A stretch of 64,000 bases of DNA, taken from contig JAAUSR010000003.1 in the NCBI GenBank assembly GCA_012032555.1, positions 1 through 64,000 on the forward strand. Direction: 5' to 3'. Each line of letters opens with the position of its first letter. The first letter of the stretch is position 1. Shown in pieces: positions 50,471 to 59,517 of the stretch. Made by a program: the position numbers and the translations under genes. The stretch is from Thioploca sp. GTDB taxonomy: Bacteria > Pseudomonadota > Gammaproteobacteria > Beggiatoales > Beggiatoaceae. The notes beneath the pieces were generated by a model, which saw only the letters and a list, made by a program, of their open reading frames with translations, searched no databases and was not told where the DNA came from.

Positions 50471-51298
50471 ATGCTTACTAAGTTTTGTTATAGACTAGTT
50501 GTTAGTATAACTTTTATATGGTTTTGGCAAAGTAATATTACTAATGCCAGTGAAGCTCGATCTTTTGCGATCACGAATTGGAACGGAAATTGTTCTGGTA
50601 GTACGCGTACTTGGTGGGATGATATGTGTATGGCTTGGCGAAAAGAAATGGGAAATAAGGGATGGACACAAGCATGGTGGAATTACCAATATGTAACAGC
50701 AGAAAAGTTTGTGGATCCATCGATATTCGCCTGGGGGAAAGATAACAATTATTTTGATGGTGGAAATGCTTCTCTGTTGTGTACTCATGGAGGATTTAAT
50801 AATGACGGATGGTATGGAGTAATGCATACTAAAGTCAATGGTAAATGTACAGTAGGTGCATCTGAGATGAAGCTTGGTAAGGCTTCGGGTGGAAAACTCC
50901 GGTTTGCACACTTGTCTTCTTGTAACAGTGTTCGATGGGATTTGAAAGAAAAATGGTGGGAAAAAGCTGCCAAAGGGAAGATACATGTTATTACAGGTTT
51001 TCATGGATATATGTATATTGGTAGTAAATACGTGAAGGAGTACAAGGAACTTGCGAAAAAAGGTTTTACAAAAGGGGTTGGAAAAGTTTGGGTTGATGAA
51101 ATGCATCATACCAGTCACTGGTATAATTCATGGAACACAGTATGTCCAATTGCGCTTGGTTTTGGAGATACTAAGCAGCACTCCCTTGATGCTTTGGATG
51201 AAAAATATAATAGTAATTGGAGTGATAAAGCTCCGAATTGGATGAGTTATCGATGGATAAGTAAATGTGATCCTGATGGTGGACCAAAACTTCCCTAA
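50471..51298 (+). CDS. DUF6345-like exported protein with caspase-like His/Cys motifs
   Basis: The 275-residue protein has a signal peptide ending near NASEA and a mature domain unusually rich in Trp and Lys. Its layout resembles DUF6345 proteins: SLLCTHGGFNNDGWYG near residue 100, then LRFAHLSSCNSVRW near 148 and VITGFHGYMYIG near 178. THGG followed about 50 residues later by LSSCNS recalls the His-Gly and Cys of clan CD (caspase/gingipain) peptidases, so a protease is possible but unproven. The AAAGGAGGATT ribosome site suggests high expression. A secreted protein with the shared C-terminal domain is encoded 78 bases downstream. Confidence 0.7.
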   Translation: MLTKFCYRLVVSITFIWFWQSNITNASEARSFAITNWNGNCSGSTRTWWDDMCMAWRKEMGNKGWTQAWWNYQYVTAEKFVDPSIFAWGKDNNYFDGGNASLLCTHGGFNNDGWYGVMHTKVNGKCTVGASEMKLGKASGGKLRFAHLSSCNSVRWDLKEKWWEKAAKGKIHVITGFHGYMYIGSKYVKEYKELAKKGFTKGVGKVWVDEMHHTSHWYNSWNTVCPIALGFGDTKQHSLDALDEKYNSNWSDKAPNWMSYRWISKCDPDGGPKLP

Positions 51299-51376
51299 TA
51301 TAGTCAAGGTATTTTGTGTCTGTACGAATTACATCATTACTCTTATCTCGATCTAACTAATTAAGGAGATTAACTA

Positions 51377-52675
51377 ATGAGATTTTATAGAATTTTTCTA
51401 GTAGTAGTTGTTTGTTTGTTGATAAATACGAACAAGGTATATTCTGCTACTAACGATCAAAGCAAATTTGGAACATCCACAGACTACAGTGAGTCATATA
51501 CAGAAGATTATGCTAATGGTGTCGAATTAGCCTTCCCACACTACAAAAATGAAGAATTAGGACGCTTTTTAGCAACGATTGTTAATAGTGAAAGTTTTGA
51601 TCCTATTAAAATACGTTCTTTGCGTGAAATTGAATCATTTTTCGCACTTCCTCCTATTGATCTTAAGGAAGGACAATTGGCTATTGAAACTGAACAATAT
51701 GCTTATGAGATTGACCCTACCAATGGCGGAGTTTATTTTCACGAAAAACAAAAAGAAGAAAAATCTTTACCGTTGCCTACGGCCGAAGAACTTAAGGATC
51801 GTTTTAGTTCCTTTCATAATACTTTTCTCGAAAATATAGGTATTGACTCTAGTCAGATTCTTTATAAAGAAACTTCCTTCACGCTTCTTCAGGCAATTTC
51901 TAATCCTGAAATGGACCCTATTGAAGAAACAATCCCTGTTGTTGATTCTATCTTTACCTATGCACTTCGCTCTCTAGATGGCTTTATTGTTGAGGGGAGC
52001 TATGCAAAAATTGTTTCAAATGATTTTAATCAAATTGAAACACTAGAACTTGTATGGCCTCGTTTCCAACTTTATCCACAATTAGCGGATTTTTGTAGTC
52101 GAAACAATTGTTTTTTAAAAGATCAGGAAGAACTGAAGCGACAAATTCTTGCAAAAGTAAAACAATCAGCTAATGGAAATGAGGTAAACATAAAAATGGC
52201 TGTAGTTCTAAGACCTATTCTTAATGGATATTTTACTCCTTCTATGAGAGTTGGTGTTATGCCAAATAATAATGAAGCGGGAGAAATTTTCTATGTGGAA
52301 TTGATCGACCAAGAATACCCAGATGAAAATGAAAAAGAAAATCCTCTTTTTGTAGAACTTTCTTCTTTCAATGTTGAAGAACAAGATGGAAACGTACTTA
52401 TAAAATGGGAAACAGCTACTGAAATCTACAGTATGGGGTTTTACCTCTGGCGTGCTCAGGCGAAAAATGGAACGTTTGTAAATATTACTAGGGTTACTGA
52501 TCAACTACTTAACAGTGAAGGGAGAATATCAGGTGCTTCTTATTCCTATAAAGATTACAACGTAAAAAATGGGAAAACCTACTACTACGCACTAGAAGAA
52601 ATCGACTCTAGTGGTATAAGTACTATACATACAGATTTTATAGATTCAGTTACGATTCAACATCGACATTTTTAA
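51377..52675 (+). CDS. Exported protein with shared C-terminal WETxxE/GFYLWRA domain
   Basis: There are 432 residues: signal peptide (about 1-24, ending VYSA), an unrecognised central domain (about 60-320), and a C-terminal 105-residue domain. The C-terminal domain reads VLIKWETATEIYSMGFYLWRA, then YSYKDYNVKNGKTYYYALEE, a fibronectin-III-like beta sandwich. The same domain closes the proteins at 46790 and 53011. A good AAGGAG ribosome site precedes ATG 51377. It may form an operon with the DUF6345-like gene and be its substrate or carrier. Confidence 0.75.
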   Translation: MRFYRIFLVVVVCLLINTNKVYSATNDQSKFGTSTDYSESYTEDYANGVELAFPHYKNEELGRFLATIVNSESFDPIKIRSLREIESFFALPPIDLKEGQLAIETEQYAYEIDPTNGGVYFHEKQKEEKSLPLPTAEELKDRFSSFHNTFLENIGIDSSQILYKETSFTLLQAISNPEMDPIEETIPVVDSIFTYALRSLDGFIVEGSYAKIVSNDFNQIETLELVWPRFQLYPQLADFCSRNNCFLKDQEELKRQILAKVKQSANGNEVNIKMAVVLRPILNGYFTPSMRVGVMPNNNEAGEIFYVELIDQEYPDENEKENPLFVELSSFNVEEQDGNVLIKWETATEIYSMGFYLWRAQAKNGTFVNITRVTDQLLNSEGRISGASYSYKDYNVKNGKTYYYALEEIDSSGISTIHTDFIDSVTIQHRHF

Positions 52676-53010
52676 TTGTTTAATTTATATAATGGTTCGG
52701 ACACTTTTTTCTAAGTAATTGATTTTATATGATAGTAGCTAAATATCAACTTATTGATAAAACGATATATTTTTAAAAACTGTCCGAAGTATTGTTTATA
52801 GTAAGTTGGTACTAGACCCATATTGTCTAGTACCTTAACTTTCAGAAACAAGTTTTCCAAGACAGAGCCATCAACTTAAGCAATTATTATCAACAATTAC
52901 TTACCAATGGTTAAGGAAGATTAGCAGTGAGGTCAAGATCTTAAATCCCCCCTAGCTTCCCTTTTTCAAAGGAGGGAATCCTTAAGTTGATGGCAGTGAC
53001 CCTACGCTGA
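52676..53010. other. Convergent intergenic region with inverted repeat
   Basis: GCCATCAACTTAAG at 52867-52880 and its exact complement at 52981-52994 enclose about 100 bases, including a CCCTCC/GGAGGG-type hairpin near 52946-52978. No gene is seen. Confidence 0.55.
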
Positions 53011-54141
53011 TTAGTTACAAATATTTTTTTGGTTTGTCACAGTAACAGAATCTATATAATTCCAATATTCAGTAGTGGTACCGTTAGAACTCACGTCTTG
53101 TAACAGGTAGCAATAGGTTATATTGGGTACAACATTGTAATCAATATGGAAATAACGTTCACCACCGGTATTACTACCATCATTAGAAAATAGGCGAAGG
53201 TCATTGTCTGGTTTATTAAGCAAGGTAATATCCGTATAATCCGCTATATTTGAAGTACATTCCCCATTAATAGGTGTACCACGCCAAAGATAAAATCCTA
53301 AGCTGTCCGGTTCAGCACCAGTTTCCCACTCCACTAAAACGCGGTCACTTAAAGGAGTTGCCATAAAAGAATTCAAGTTTACTAAAAGTGGCTCACTTTC
53401 TCCATGATTATCAACGGCGATCCCCAGATTATCCTGTTCTCCTGAGAAATGAATAGTAATCCTCTTACTGAAAGAACTTTTATCGGTGTCTAAAGAAATA
53501 CCCTCAAGAATGCCTTCTCCTTTAACTTCAGAAGTACCATCAGTTCGACGAGAAAAATCTATTTTACCCTGCTCAAGAATTTTAGCATTTTTAAGTTCTC
53601 TATCTAAATTATCCCATGAATCTGTCTCAAAAACTCTTAAATTAAAATAACCTGTCTCATTTGTTTTACCTATGGTATCGTGAATAGTTTTACCTGTTAG
53701 GACAAAAGTTAACTCACCCTTGTCTTTATCGTAACTAGCATTAGTTACTTTAACTTCTGCCAAAGGAGAAGGTGGAGGAGACGGTGGTTCCTCGATTGAA
53801 GGCTCTTCAGTTTTATCAGTTCGACGAAGGGAACCCGCAGAACCACCATTTGAGGCACCGACACTTAGGCTAATATTCCAAAAAGGTGCAGCATAAGCAT
53901 ACGCATAAGCAGAACAATTTGAGAATGATACGGAACAATATCTTGAACGAGCTCCAAAACCACTTGAAGATTTTACACAACTCCTTTCCCAAGGAAGGGG
54001 AGATTTACATCTTGCTACTACTTGAACGCTTGTCCAAGCAAATCCTGCTGAGGCATAGGCACCAGCATATACCACTCTAGTTAATGAGACAAATACGAGA
54101 AGAAAACAAATAAAAACACGTAAGTAAAGATTTATATTCAT
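53011..54141 (-). CDS. Exported protein with shared C-terminal WETGAE/GFYLWR domain
   Basis: There are 376 residues: signal peptide (ending near YAGAYA), a Tyr/Ala/Ser-rich N-terminal part with several Cys (about 28-100), a proline-rich linker EEPPSPPPSPL near 118, a middle beta domain, and the C-terminal domain beginning FMATPLSDRVLVEWETGAE and SLGFYLWRG (about 255-370). It faces the two other members of this domain group from the opposite strand. An exported, modular surface or secreted protein is likely; no enzyme motif is seen. Confidence 0.75.
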   Translation of the reverse strand: MNINLYLRVFICFLLVFVSLTRVVYAGAYASAGFAWTSVQVVARCKSPLPWERSCVKSSSGFGARSRYCSVSFSNCSAYAYAYAAPFWNISLSVGASNGGSAGSLRRTDKTEEPSIEEPPSPPPSPLAEVKVTNASYDKDKGELTFVLTGKTIHDTIGKTNETGYFNLRVFETDSWDNLDRELKNAKILEQGKIDFSRRTDGTSEVKGEGILEGISLDTDKSSFSKRITIHFSGEQDNLGIAVDNHGESEPLLVNLNSFMATPLSDRVLVEWETGAEPDSLGFYLWRGTPINGECTSNIADYTDITLLNKPDNDLRLFSNDGSNTGGERYFHIDYNVVPNITYCYLLQDVSSNGTTTEYWNYIDSVTVTNQKNICN

Positions 54142-54464
54142 ATAAATTAACTCCGTATTAGTACGAGGCCAGTTACCTGAAGAGAAATGAGTTTCTCTAA
54201 ATCCTCCTTGGTCTGGAGAATAAATAATTAGTACGATTGAAAGTTGAGTATATTACTTTGTCTTTATTAAATCAATAAAGAAAAACAAATATCATTCAAT
54301 ACTTGAAACCTGGACGTCCGGTTTATTGTCAGTTAATCGAGTTACCGTAAATCCGCTTTTAATGAATCCCACGCTTAACTCTTTCTACCTCAAGGCAAAA
54401 ACCTAAACCGTACCATACTTTATCGCATTATAATAGGTCCACTTATTTGATGGAGACCGTTTTA
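54142..54464. other. Intergenic region
   Basis: About 320 bases upstream of the 53011 gene; AT-rich with no gene that I can support. Confidence 0.35.
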
Positions 54465-54677
54465 ATGCCGGCTCATCCGCTCACTCGAAACCAAGTTAAA
54501 GCCGTTCTCAAACAAACTACCAATCTGAGAGACCAAGCCTTACTCACTTTAGGCTTTCAAACCGGTTTTAGAATTGCTGAGTTATTGTCTTTAACTATTT
54601 AACAAGTAGCAGATTTGCAGGGTCATATTAAACCCATTTTGATGGTAAGTAAATCTTACTGGCAAACTCAATTCTGA
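54465..54677 (+). pseudogene. Tyrosine recombinase (integrase) fragment
   Basis: MPAHPLTRNQVKAVLKQTTN, then LRDQALLTLGFQTGFRIAEL and LSLTI, stop (TAA at 54600-54602), and in the same frame QVADLQGHIKPILMVSKSYW. RDQALLxLGFQTGFRIAELLSL is the start of the XerC/D-type catalytic domain with its first catalytic Arg (in GFR). The rest of the enzyme is missing. It lies just inside the right island repeat. Confidence 0.65.
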
Positions 54678-54859
54678 TATTCTTAGTACAGTTAAGTTCA
54701 CTTGAAGTGCAGTTATCGAGTTTAGCCCAACCAAATAGTTCTCATTCCAACCTTCTGACCCACCAATGACGGCACACCAAGTCAGTAAGAGTATTTCTGG
54801 CAGAGGATGCAACGGGTTTCGTTTGGGGGGAATGGGGAAATGTTAGAATTAATTTATTA

Positions 54860-54877
54860 GGTGCGGAATGTCGGTTA
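54860..54877. repeat. Right copy of 18-bp island-flanking inverted repeat
   Basis: GGTGCGGAATGTCGGTTA, the exact reverse complement of 44001-44018. It lies about 180 bases after the integrase fragment. Confidence 0.7.
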
Positions 54878-54998
54878 TTAGTTATGACCAATTGCTAAAT
54901 TTAGTTTAAGTAGCTTGTTGGTACTTATTTACTCTCTTTACAAAAGTGAAGGTTCCGATAAAATAAATTGATTGACTTAACTGAATTGAGAACAGCTT

Positions 54999-56288
54999 AT
55001 GCGTATTTTGCTGGTCGGAGCGAGTGGCTTTATTGGTAAACATTTACTTATCGCATTGCTGCGTGCGGGACACACAATTCGTTGCTGTACGCGCCAATCA
55101 AACCAGTTTACCACACGCTTACCTAACGTTACCTGGATTTATGGCGATCTGGTCCACGATCACCGAGCAGAAGATTGGTTCCCCCGGTTACAAAATATGG
55201 AAGCCGTGATTAATGTTGCGGGCATAATTCGGGAAACTAGCTCAGTTCGTTTTGACGCAGTACATCGTGCCGGTCCTTGTGCCTTATTCACCGCTTGTGT
55301 TCAAGCTGGAGTACAGCGGGTAATTCAGATTTCCGCTTTGGGTGCGGATACCCAAGCCACGACTCCTTTCCATCGCAGCAAAAAATCGGCTGATGATTTT
55401 CTAGCTCAGTTACCATTGGAATGGTTTATCGTTTATCCCTCTTTGGTCTATGGACGTGGTGGCCACAGCTTTGCGCTATTCCTAGCGTTAGCAGCATTGC
55501 CACTTGTTCCGCTCCCCGGTAAGGGTAATCAGCAGTTTCAACCCATTGCAGTGGATGATTTAACGAACAGCATGGTATCTTTATTAACCACTTCAATAGT
55601 TCAACAACGTTTAGCTGCAGTTGGCCCAACCCCCATCTCTTTAAAAGATTTTTTAGCTCAATTACGTAGTTGGCTAGGTAAACCGCCGCTACGTTCATGG
55701 TTAATACCGCTGCCGTTCATGCTGAAAATAGCCCGTCTGGGTAGTTGGTTGCACCACCCGTTTCTCAATTTAGATACTTTGAGTATGCTATTGCGTGGCA
55801 ATATCGCCGATCCACAACCACTTGCCCGGATAACGGGCATTCAACCTAAAAGCTTAGAACGCGCCTTAGCAGAAATACCCGTAACCATAGCGGAACATTG
55901 GCAAACTAAACTCTATTTTCTTAAACCATTATTGCGTCTCAGTATTGCTTTGGTATGGTTATTAACGGGTATCGTCTCCGCTTTTGTTTACCCGATTGAA
56001 CATAGCTATCAGCTACTAGCTACTTTAGGAATAAGTGGTTGGAGTGCATCAGTGGCTTTGTTTGGAGCAGCAAGTTTAGATTTTGGTTTAGGTTTAGCAA
56101 CTTTGCTAAACTATCGCCTCAAGCAAGTGGGTAGTCTACAATTATTCTTGATACTACTCTACACTCTACTTATTAGTTGGTACTTGCCAGAATTTTGGTG
56201 GCATCCTTACGGTCCAGTTAGCAAGAATTTACCACTCGTCGTGGCAACCTTGATCATGATTAGCCTAGCTGATGAAAATAGTTTATGA
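54999..56288 (+). CDS. SDR-family NAD(P)-binding protein fused to a DoxX-like membrane domain
   Basis: The 429-residue protein starts with an atypical short-chain dehydrogenase domain: NAD(P)-binding GASGFIGKHLL at 7-17, NVAGIIRE near 73, and YPSLVYGRGGHSFALFLA near 145. From about residue 305 it carries four hydrophobic segments of the DoxX type. This SDR-DoxX fusion is a known protein architecture, generally next to a DUF2269 gene as here. The stop overlaps the next ATG by four bases (ATGA). Substrate unknown; a membrane-bound redox or quinone-linked role is inferred. Confidence 0.87.
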   Translation: MRILLVGASGFIGKHLLIALLRAGHTIRCCTRQSNQFTTRLPNVTWIYGDLVHDHRAEDWFPRLQNMEAVINVAGIIRETSSVRFDAVHRAGPCALFTACVQAGVQRVIQISALGADTQATTPFHRSKKSADDFLAQLPLEWFIVYPSLVYGRGGHSFALFLALAALPLVPLPGKGNQQFQPIAVDDLTNSMVSLLTTSIVQQRLAAVGPTPISLKDFLAQLRSWLGKPPLRSWLIPLPFMLKIARLGSWLHHPFLNLDTLSMLLRGNIADPQPLARITGIQPKSLERALAEIPVTIAEHWQTKLYFLKPLLRLSIALVWLLTGIVSAFVYPIEHSYQLLATLGISGWSASVALFGAASLDFGLGLATLLNYRLKQVGSLQLFLILLYTLLISWYLPEFWWHPYGPVSKNLPLVVATLIMISLADENSL

Positions 56289-56773
56289 ATGAATATCTGT
56301 GGCTTAAAACGGTACATATTTTTAGCGCTTTGTTATTGTTTGGCACGGGAATAGGGAGTGCCTTCTACAAATTCGTTACTGATCGCAGTGGCAATTTGCC
56401 AGCCATAGCCGTGACCAATCGCCATGTCGTTTGGGCTGACTGGTTATTTACTACGCCGACAGTGATCATTCAACCCATAACCGGGATTTGGATGGCGTTA
56501 CTGGCTGGTTGGCCACTCACTTCTGGTTGGATTAAATGGACTTTGATATTGTATGTGTTAGTAGGTTTATGTTGGTTACCAGTGGTTTATCTTCAAATCG
56601 CCATGCAACATATGGCCGAAAAAGCTATAGCGGCTGACACCACTTTACCACCGATCTACAGCCGATTGATGCGCATTTGGTTCTGGCTAGGTATATTGGC
56701 TTTTATCATGATGCTAGCTATTATTTACCTGATGGTATTCAAGCCGTATCGAGTTGGTTGGTTGATTTCATGA
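56285..56773 (+). CDS. DUF2269-family integral membrane protein
   Basis: The 162-residue protein has four hydrophobic segments and the family pattern LWLKTVHIFSALLLFGTGIG near the N-terminus, with VVWADWLFTTPTVIIQPITG in the second segment. Histidines in the first segments could bind haem. It is translationally coupled to the SDR-DoxX gene (ATGA overlap), so the two probably form one membrane complex. Confidence 0.87.
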   Translation: MNEYLWLKTVHIFSALLLFGTGIGSAFYKFVTDRSGNLPAIAVTNRHVVWADWLFTTPTVIIQPITGIWMALLAGWPLTSGWIKWTLILYVLVGLCWLPVVYLQIAMQHMAEKAIAADTTLPPIYSRLMRIWFWLGILAFIMMLAIIYLMVFKPYRVGWLIS

Positions 56774-56830
56774 CAATCCTATTTTCTGACTATCAGCAAG
56801 AGAAAAGTAATGGGTGATGTTCACTACACC

Positions 56831-57636
56831 TTATCGTTTTATCGCCTGTACCCGACCGGCTTGCAGAATAACTTGTTTGCCATTGGGATATCCCCACGTT
56901 TTCACCTGCTGGTTATCGATTAGTGCAACACTCTCGGAGCTGGGTTTTCCCCAGGCTTGTTTTACTTGTTCTTCAGTCATACTGATCACCACCTCTTTTA
57001 CTTCTACTAATTCTGCTAGTAATCGAGTCATTAAAGGAGTAATTTTTTGGGTTTTTATCCATTGTTTTTCTTGCTCTGCCCATTGCTTTAATAAATCAGC
57101 TAAATAAGTTTGTTGAGTTTGTGCTTGTGATTTTTTGGCTTGCGCTTTTTGATAATCAACCCGTTGTTGTTGTTGTTTTTCGACTTGTTGGCGAAGTACT
57201 TGATCATTAGTTGAAGTTTTTTGCTGAGTATTATCAATCAATCGATTGTTTTCATCATAAACTTTAACAGTTGGATAATTTTCAGTGTATTGAGGGTTTC
57301 GGTACCAAGGCGGAAAGGTACTTGATAAGTAGCGTCTACCCGTTTTTGATCCTGCCAAATATATAACCAGGATGGTGGTGGTATTACTGACTGCGATTCT
57401 GGTTGCGCTTTATTCGGTTTAGTGGGTTCTGAAGCCTGAGGTAACGTTAGTGAAGCCAGCGGTGGTAATTTAATCAACCTAATATCGCCACAGTCGGTTG
57501 ATAATGGCGTATTGTCACAGCATTTTTCCTTATTACAAATGCCACCATGTGATGAGCAACAGGTTGCTAAGGCGATAGGTTGAGTTAATAAATTGAATAG
57601 AATGAGTATTAAGTAAAAGGGGGTACCATGAGTCAT
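56831..57636 (-). CDS. Exported coiled-coil protein with BamE/SmpA-like C-terminus, frameshifted
   Basis: From ATG 57636 the frame gives a signal peptide, a Cys-rich stretch (CCSSHGGICNKEKCC) and PPPSWLYIWQDQKRVDATYQVPF, then runs out of register. The next frame continues PPWYRNPQYTENYPTVKVYD, a Gln/Lys-rich coiled coil (about 125-180) and MTEEQVKQAWGKPSSE, then NGKQVILQAGRV, a BamE/SmpA-like fold. One missing T in TTT (plus-strand AAA at 57314-57316) joins them into about 268 residues. It is probably a periplasmic or outer-membrane protein; WQDQ..TYQ resembles a DUF4124-type start. Role unknown. Confidence 0.72.
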
Positions 57637-57665
57637 AAAATTAACTAATCAATAGCAATTATATT

Positions 57666-59045
57666 CTATAATTCTCCAGAATAAGCCCAATCACTACCTT
57701 CATAATATTTTAAAATTTTCTCACAACGTTTGATATAAAGATGAGCCACTTTATCGGTTGGATTGATTTCGATGACTTGTTCAAAAGTTTTTTTAGCCGC
57801 TTCAAATTGTTTATCTTTAAACAATCCCAAGCCGGTGGTAAAAATAGATAAAGTTATTTTTTTTAATTTAAATAGTTCCGGCGGATCAGCATCAAATACT
57901 TCGTAGATTGTCACTGGAATAGATTTACCTTTGACTTTTAAATTATCAATGGTTCTCATATGGTATTGTTCTCGGTGGGAGAGCAAGGCAACGGTATTCT
58001 CACTGATAAGCAGTGATACATTATAAAGTTTACATAAATTCTCAATACGAGAAGCTAAATTAACGGTATCTGAAACCACCGTTCCATCCATCCTTTTTTC
58101 ACCACCAACGGTTCCTAGCATGAGTTGACCACTATTAATACCATTACCAATTCGGAGTGGTGGAAAATTTAACAATTGGCGCTTGTGGTTATATTGACAT
58201 AATCTATGCAACATTTGAATAGCGGCTTGTAAAGCATCATCCGCACTACGCGGAAATAACGCCATAATGGCATCACCAATATATTTGTCAATAAAACCGT
58301 GCTGCGCACTGATAATGGGTTCCATGTAACCCAAATAATCGTTCAAAAAACTAAAAACTTCTTCCGGCTTAAGGCTTTCAGATAATTGGGTAAAATCGCG
58401 AATATCAGTAAATACTACCGTCATTTCTTGTTGGACGGAGTCACCCAACTGAACGTCAATAATGCTTTCTTTATTTAAAATATGAATCAATTCTTTAGGT
58501 ACAAAGCGCCCATAAGCATCAACTAACTTAGATAGTTGGGTATTTTTTTCTTCAATCAGCAGTAAATCTTTATAAGAACGCAATCCAGTCGTAATGGTGG
58601 TAAACAATTTTTGATTAGACAGCTCAGTTTTATCTCGATAATCATTAATATCATACCGCAGGATAATTTCTTTTTCGGGAGCATAACCCGGTTGCCCAGT
58701 TCGCAAAATAATACGCACTAAGCGGTTTTGTAACTCATCACGAATAAATGAGACCAGTTGCAAGCCAGAATCATGTTCCTCCATCACGACGTCAAGTAAA
58801 ATTAAAGCAATGTCAGCACAAGTCGCTAAAATTTCTCGAGCAGCTTGAGCAGAATAAGCATCAATAAAAGCAATCCGTTTATCGTCAAAAGTATAATTTT
58901 TCAGCGCATATTTAGTAATTTGATGTACTTCTTCCTGATCATCAACCACCAAAATAGTCCAGGCGAGTGAAGAATGAGACGGAATTTCATTGGCTAATTC
59001 TTCAACTTCATCTTGGAACATCAATTCTTCATCATCCGATGTCAT
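57666..59045 (-). CDS. Response regulator with class III adenylate/guanylate cyclase output
   Basis: There are 459 residues. The receiver domain (about 28-150) has acidic DD, phospho-acceptor Asp in ILLDVVME near 82 and Lys in YRDKTE. A short helical linker follows. The class III cyclase domain (about 195-375) has metal-binding Asp in VVFTDIRDFTQL near 207 and a second in YIGDAIMALF near 260, plus the NLASRIENLC helix. The C-terminus is a TPR-like pair (about 390-445). It should make cAMP (or cGMP) when phosphorylated by a histidine kinase. The divergent SBP-histidine kinase operon is the obvious candidate partner, though unproven. Confidence 0.92.
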   Translation of the reverse strand: MTSDDEELMFQDEVEELANEIPSHSSLAWTILVVDDQEEVHQITKYALKNYTFDDKRIAFIDAYSAQAAREILATCADIALILLDVVMEEHDSGLQLVSFIRDELQNRLVRIILRTGQPGYAPEKEIILRYDINDYRDKTELSNQKLFTTITTGLRSYKDLLLIEEKNTQLSKLVDAYGRFVPKELIHILNKESIIDVQLGDSVQQEMTVVFTDIRDFTQLSESLKPEEVFSFLNDYLGYMEPIISAQHGFIDKYIGDAIMALFPRSADDALQAAIQMLHRLCQYNHKRQLLNFPPLRIGNGINSGQLMLGTVGGEKRMDGTVVSDTVNLASRIENLCKLYNVSLLISENTVALLSHREQYHMRTIDNLKVKGKSIPVTIYEVFDADPPELFKLKKITLSIFTTGLGLFKDKQFEAAKKTFEQVIEINPTDKVAHLYIKRCEKILKYYEGSDWAYSGEL

Positions 59046-59517
59046 GAAAAACCTTTTGATAGTAAATTAAAACGAAAATAAATGACAATCTGTCTGGTTC
59101 TGTACTCTTCTAAGTGACTTGATAATAACCTGCAATCATCACTATTTATAATTTAGGTTAATTAATAGAATTTATTATCTTTTAATAAACAAGTGTAAAT
59201 ATCATTGTCAATTAGTCAATCACCTATTGATAATATTAATGGTGTGTTATTTGCATAGAGTATTTATTTATCCTAAAATCATTTCTTTATTAACTAGATT
59301 GCAATGAGGCAAGAAATGAGCCGGATATATTTTATCCGTTGAAAAAGATTATTAATTTATTTTGCTACTAACCAACCTAATATCGTTTAGCAGTCTTTAA
59401 CCGATTTATTTTTAATTGAATTAGCGACAGCAATTATTTTTTCAAAGTAATCAATTTAAATAATAAAAATAGCATAAATAGGCTATTTTAATAACTCTAT
59501 TAAAAATTGAGGATGAA
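59046..59517. other. Divergent promoter region
   Basis: The 470-base AT-rich gap between the cyclase regulator and the sensor operon has no gene and no clear hairpin. Shared regulation of both sides is possible. Confidence 0.4.

Noticed and set aside
50495-51118. Long minus-strand frame of 207 codons opposite the DUF6345-like gene
   Set aside because: It is antisense to a gene with signal peptide and strong ribosome site, and its translation is low in acidic residues and shows no family pattern.
54591-54812. Minus-strand frame of 73 codons beside the integrase fragment
   Set aside because: No start site or family; overlaps the integrase remnant on the plus strand.
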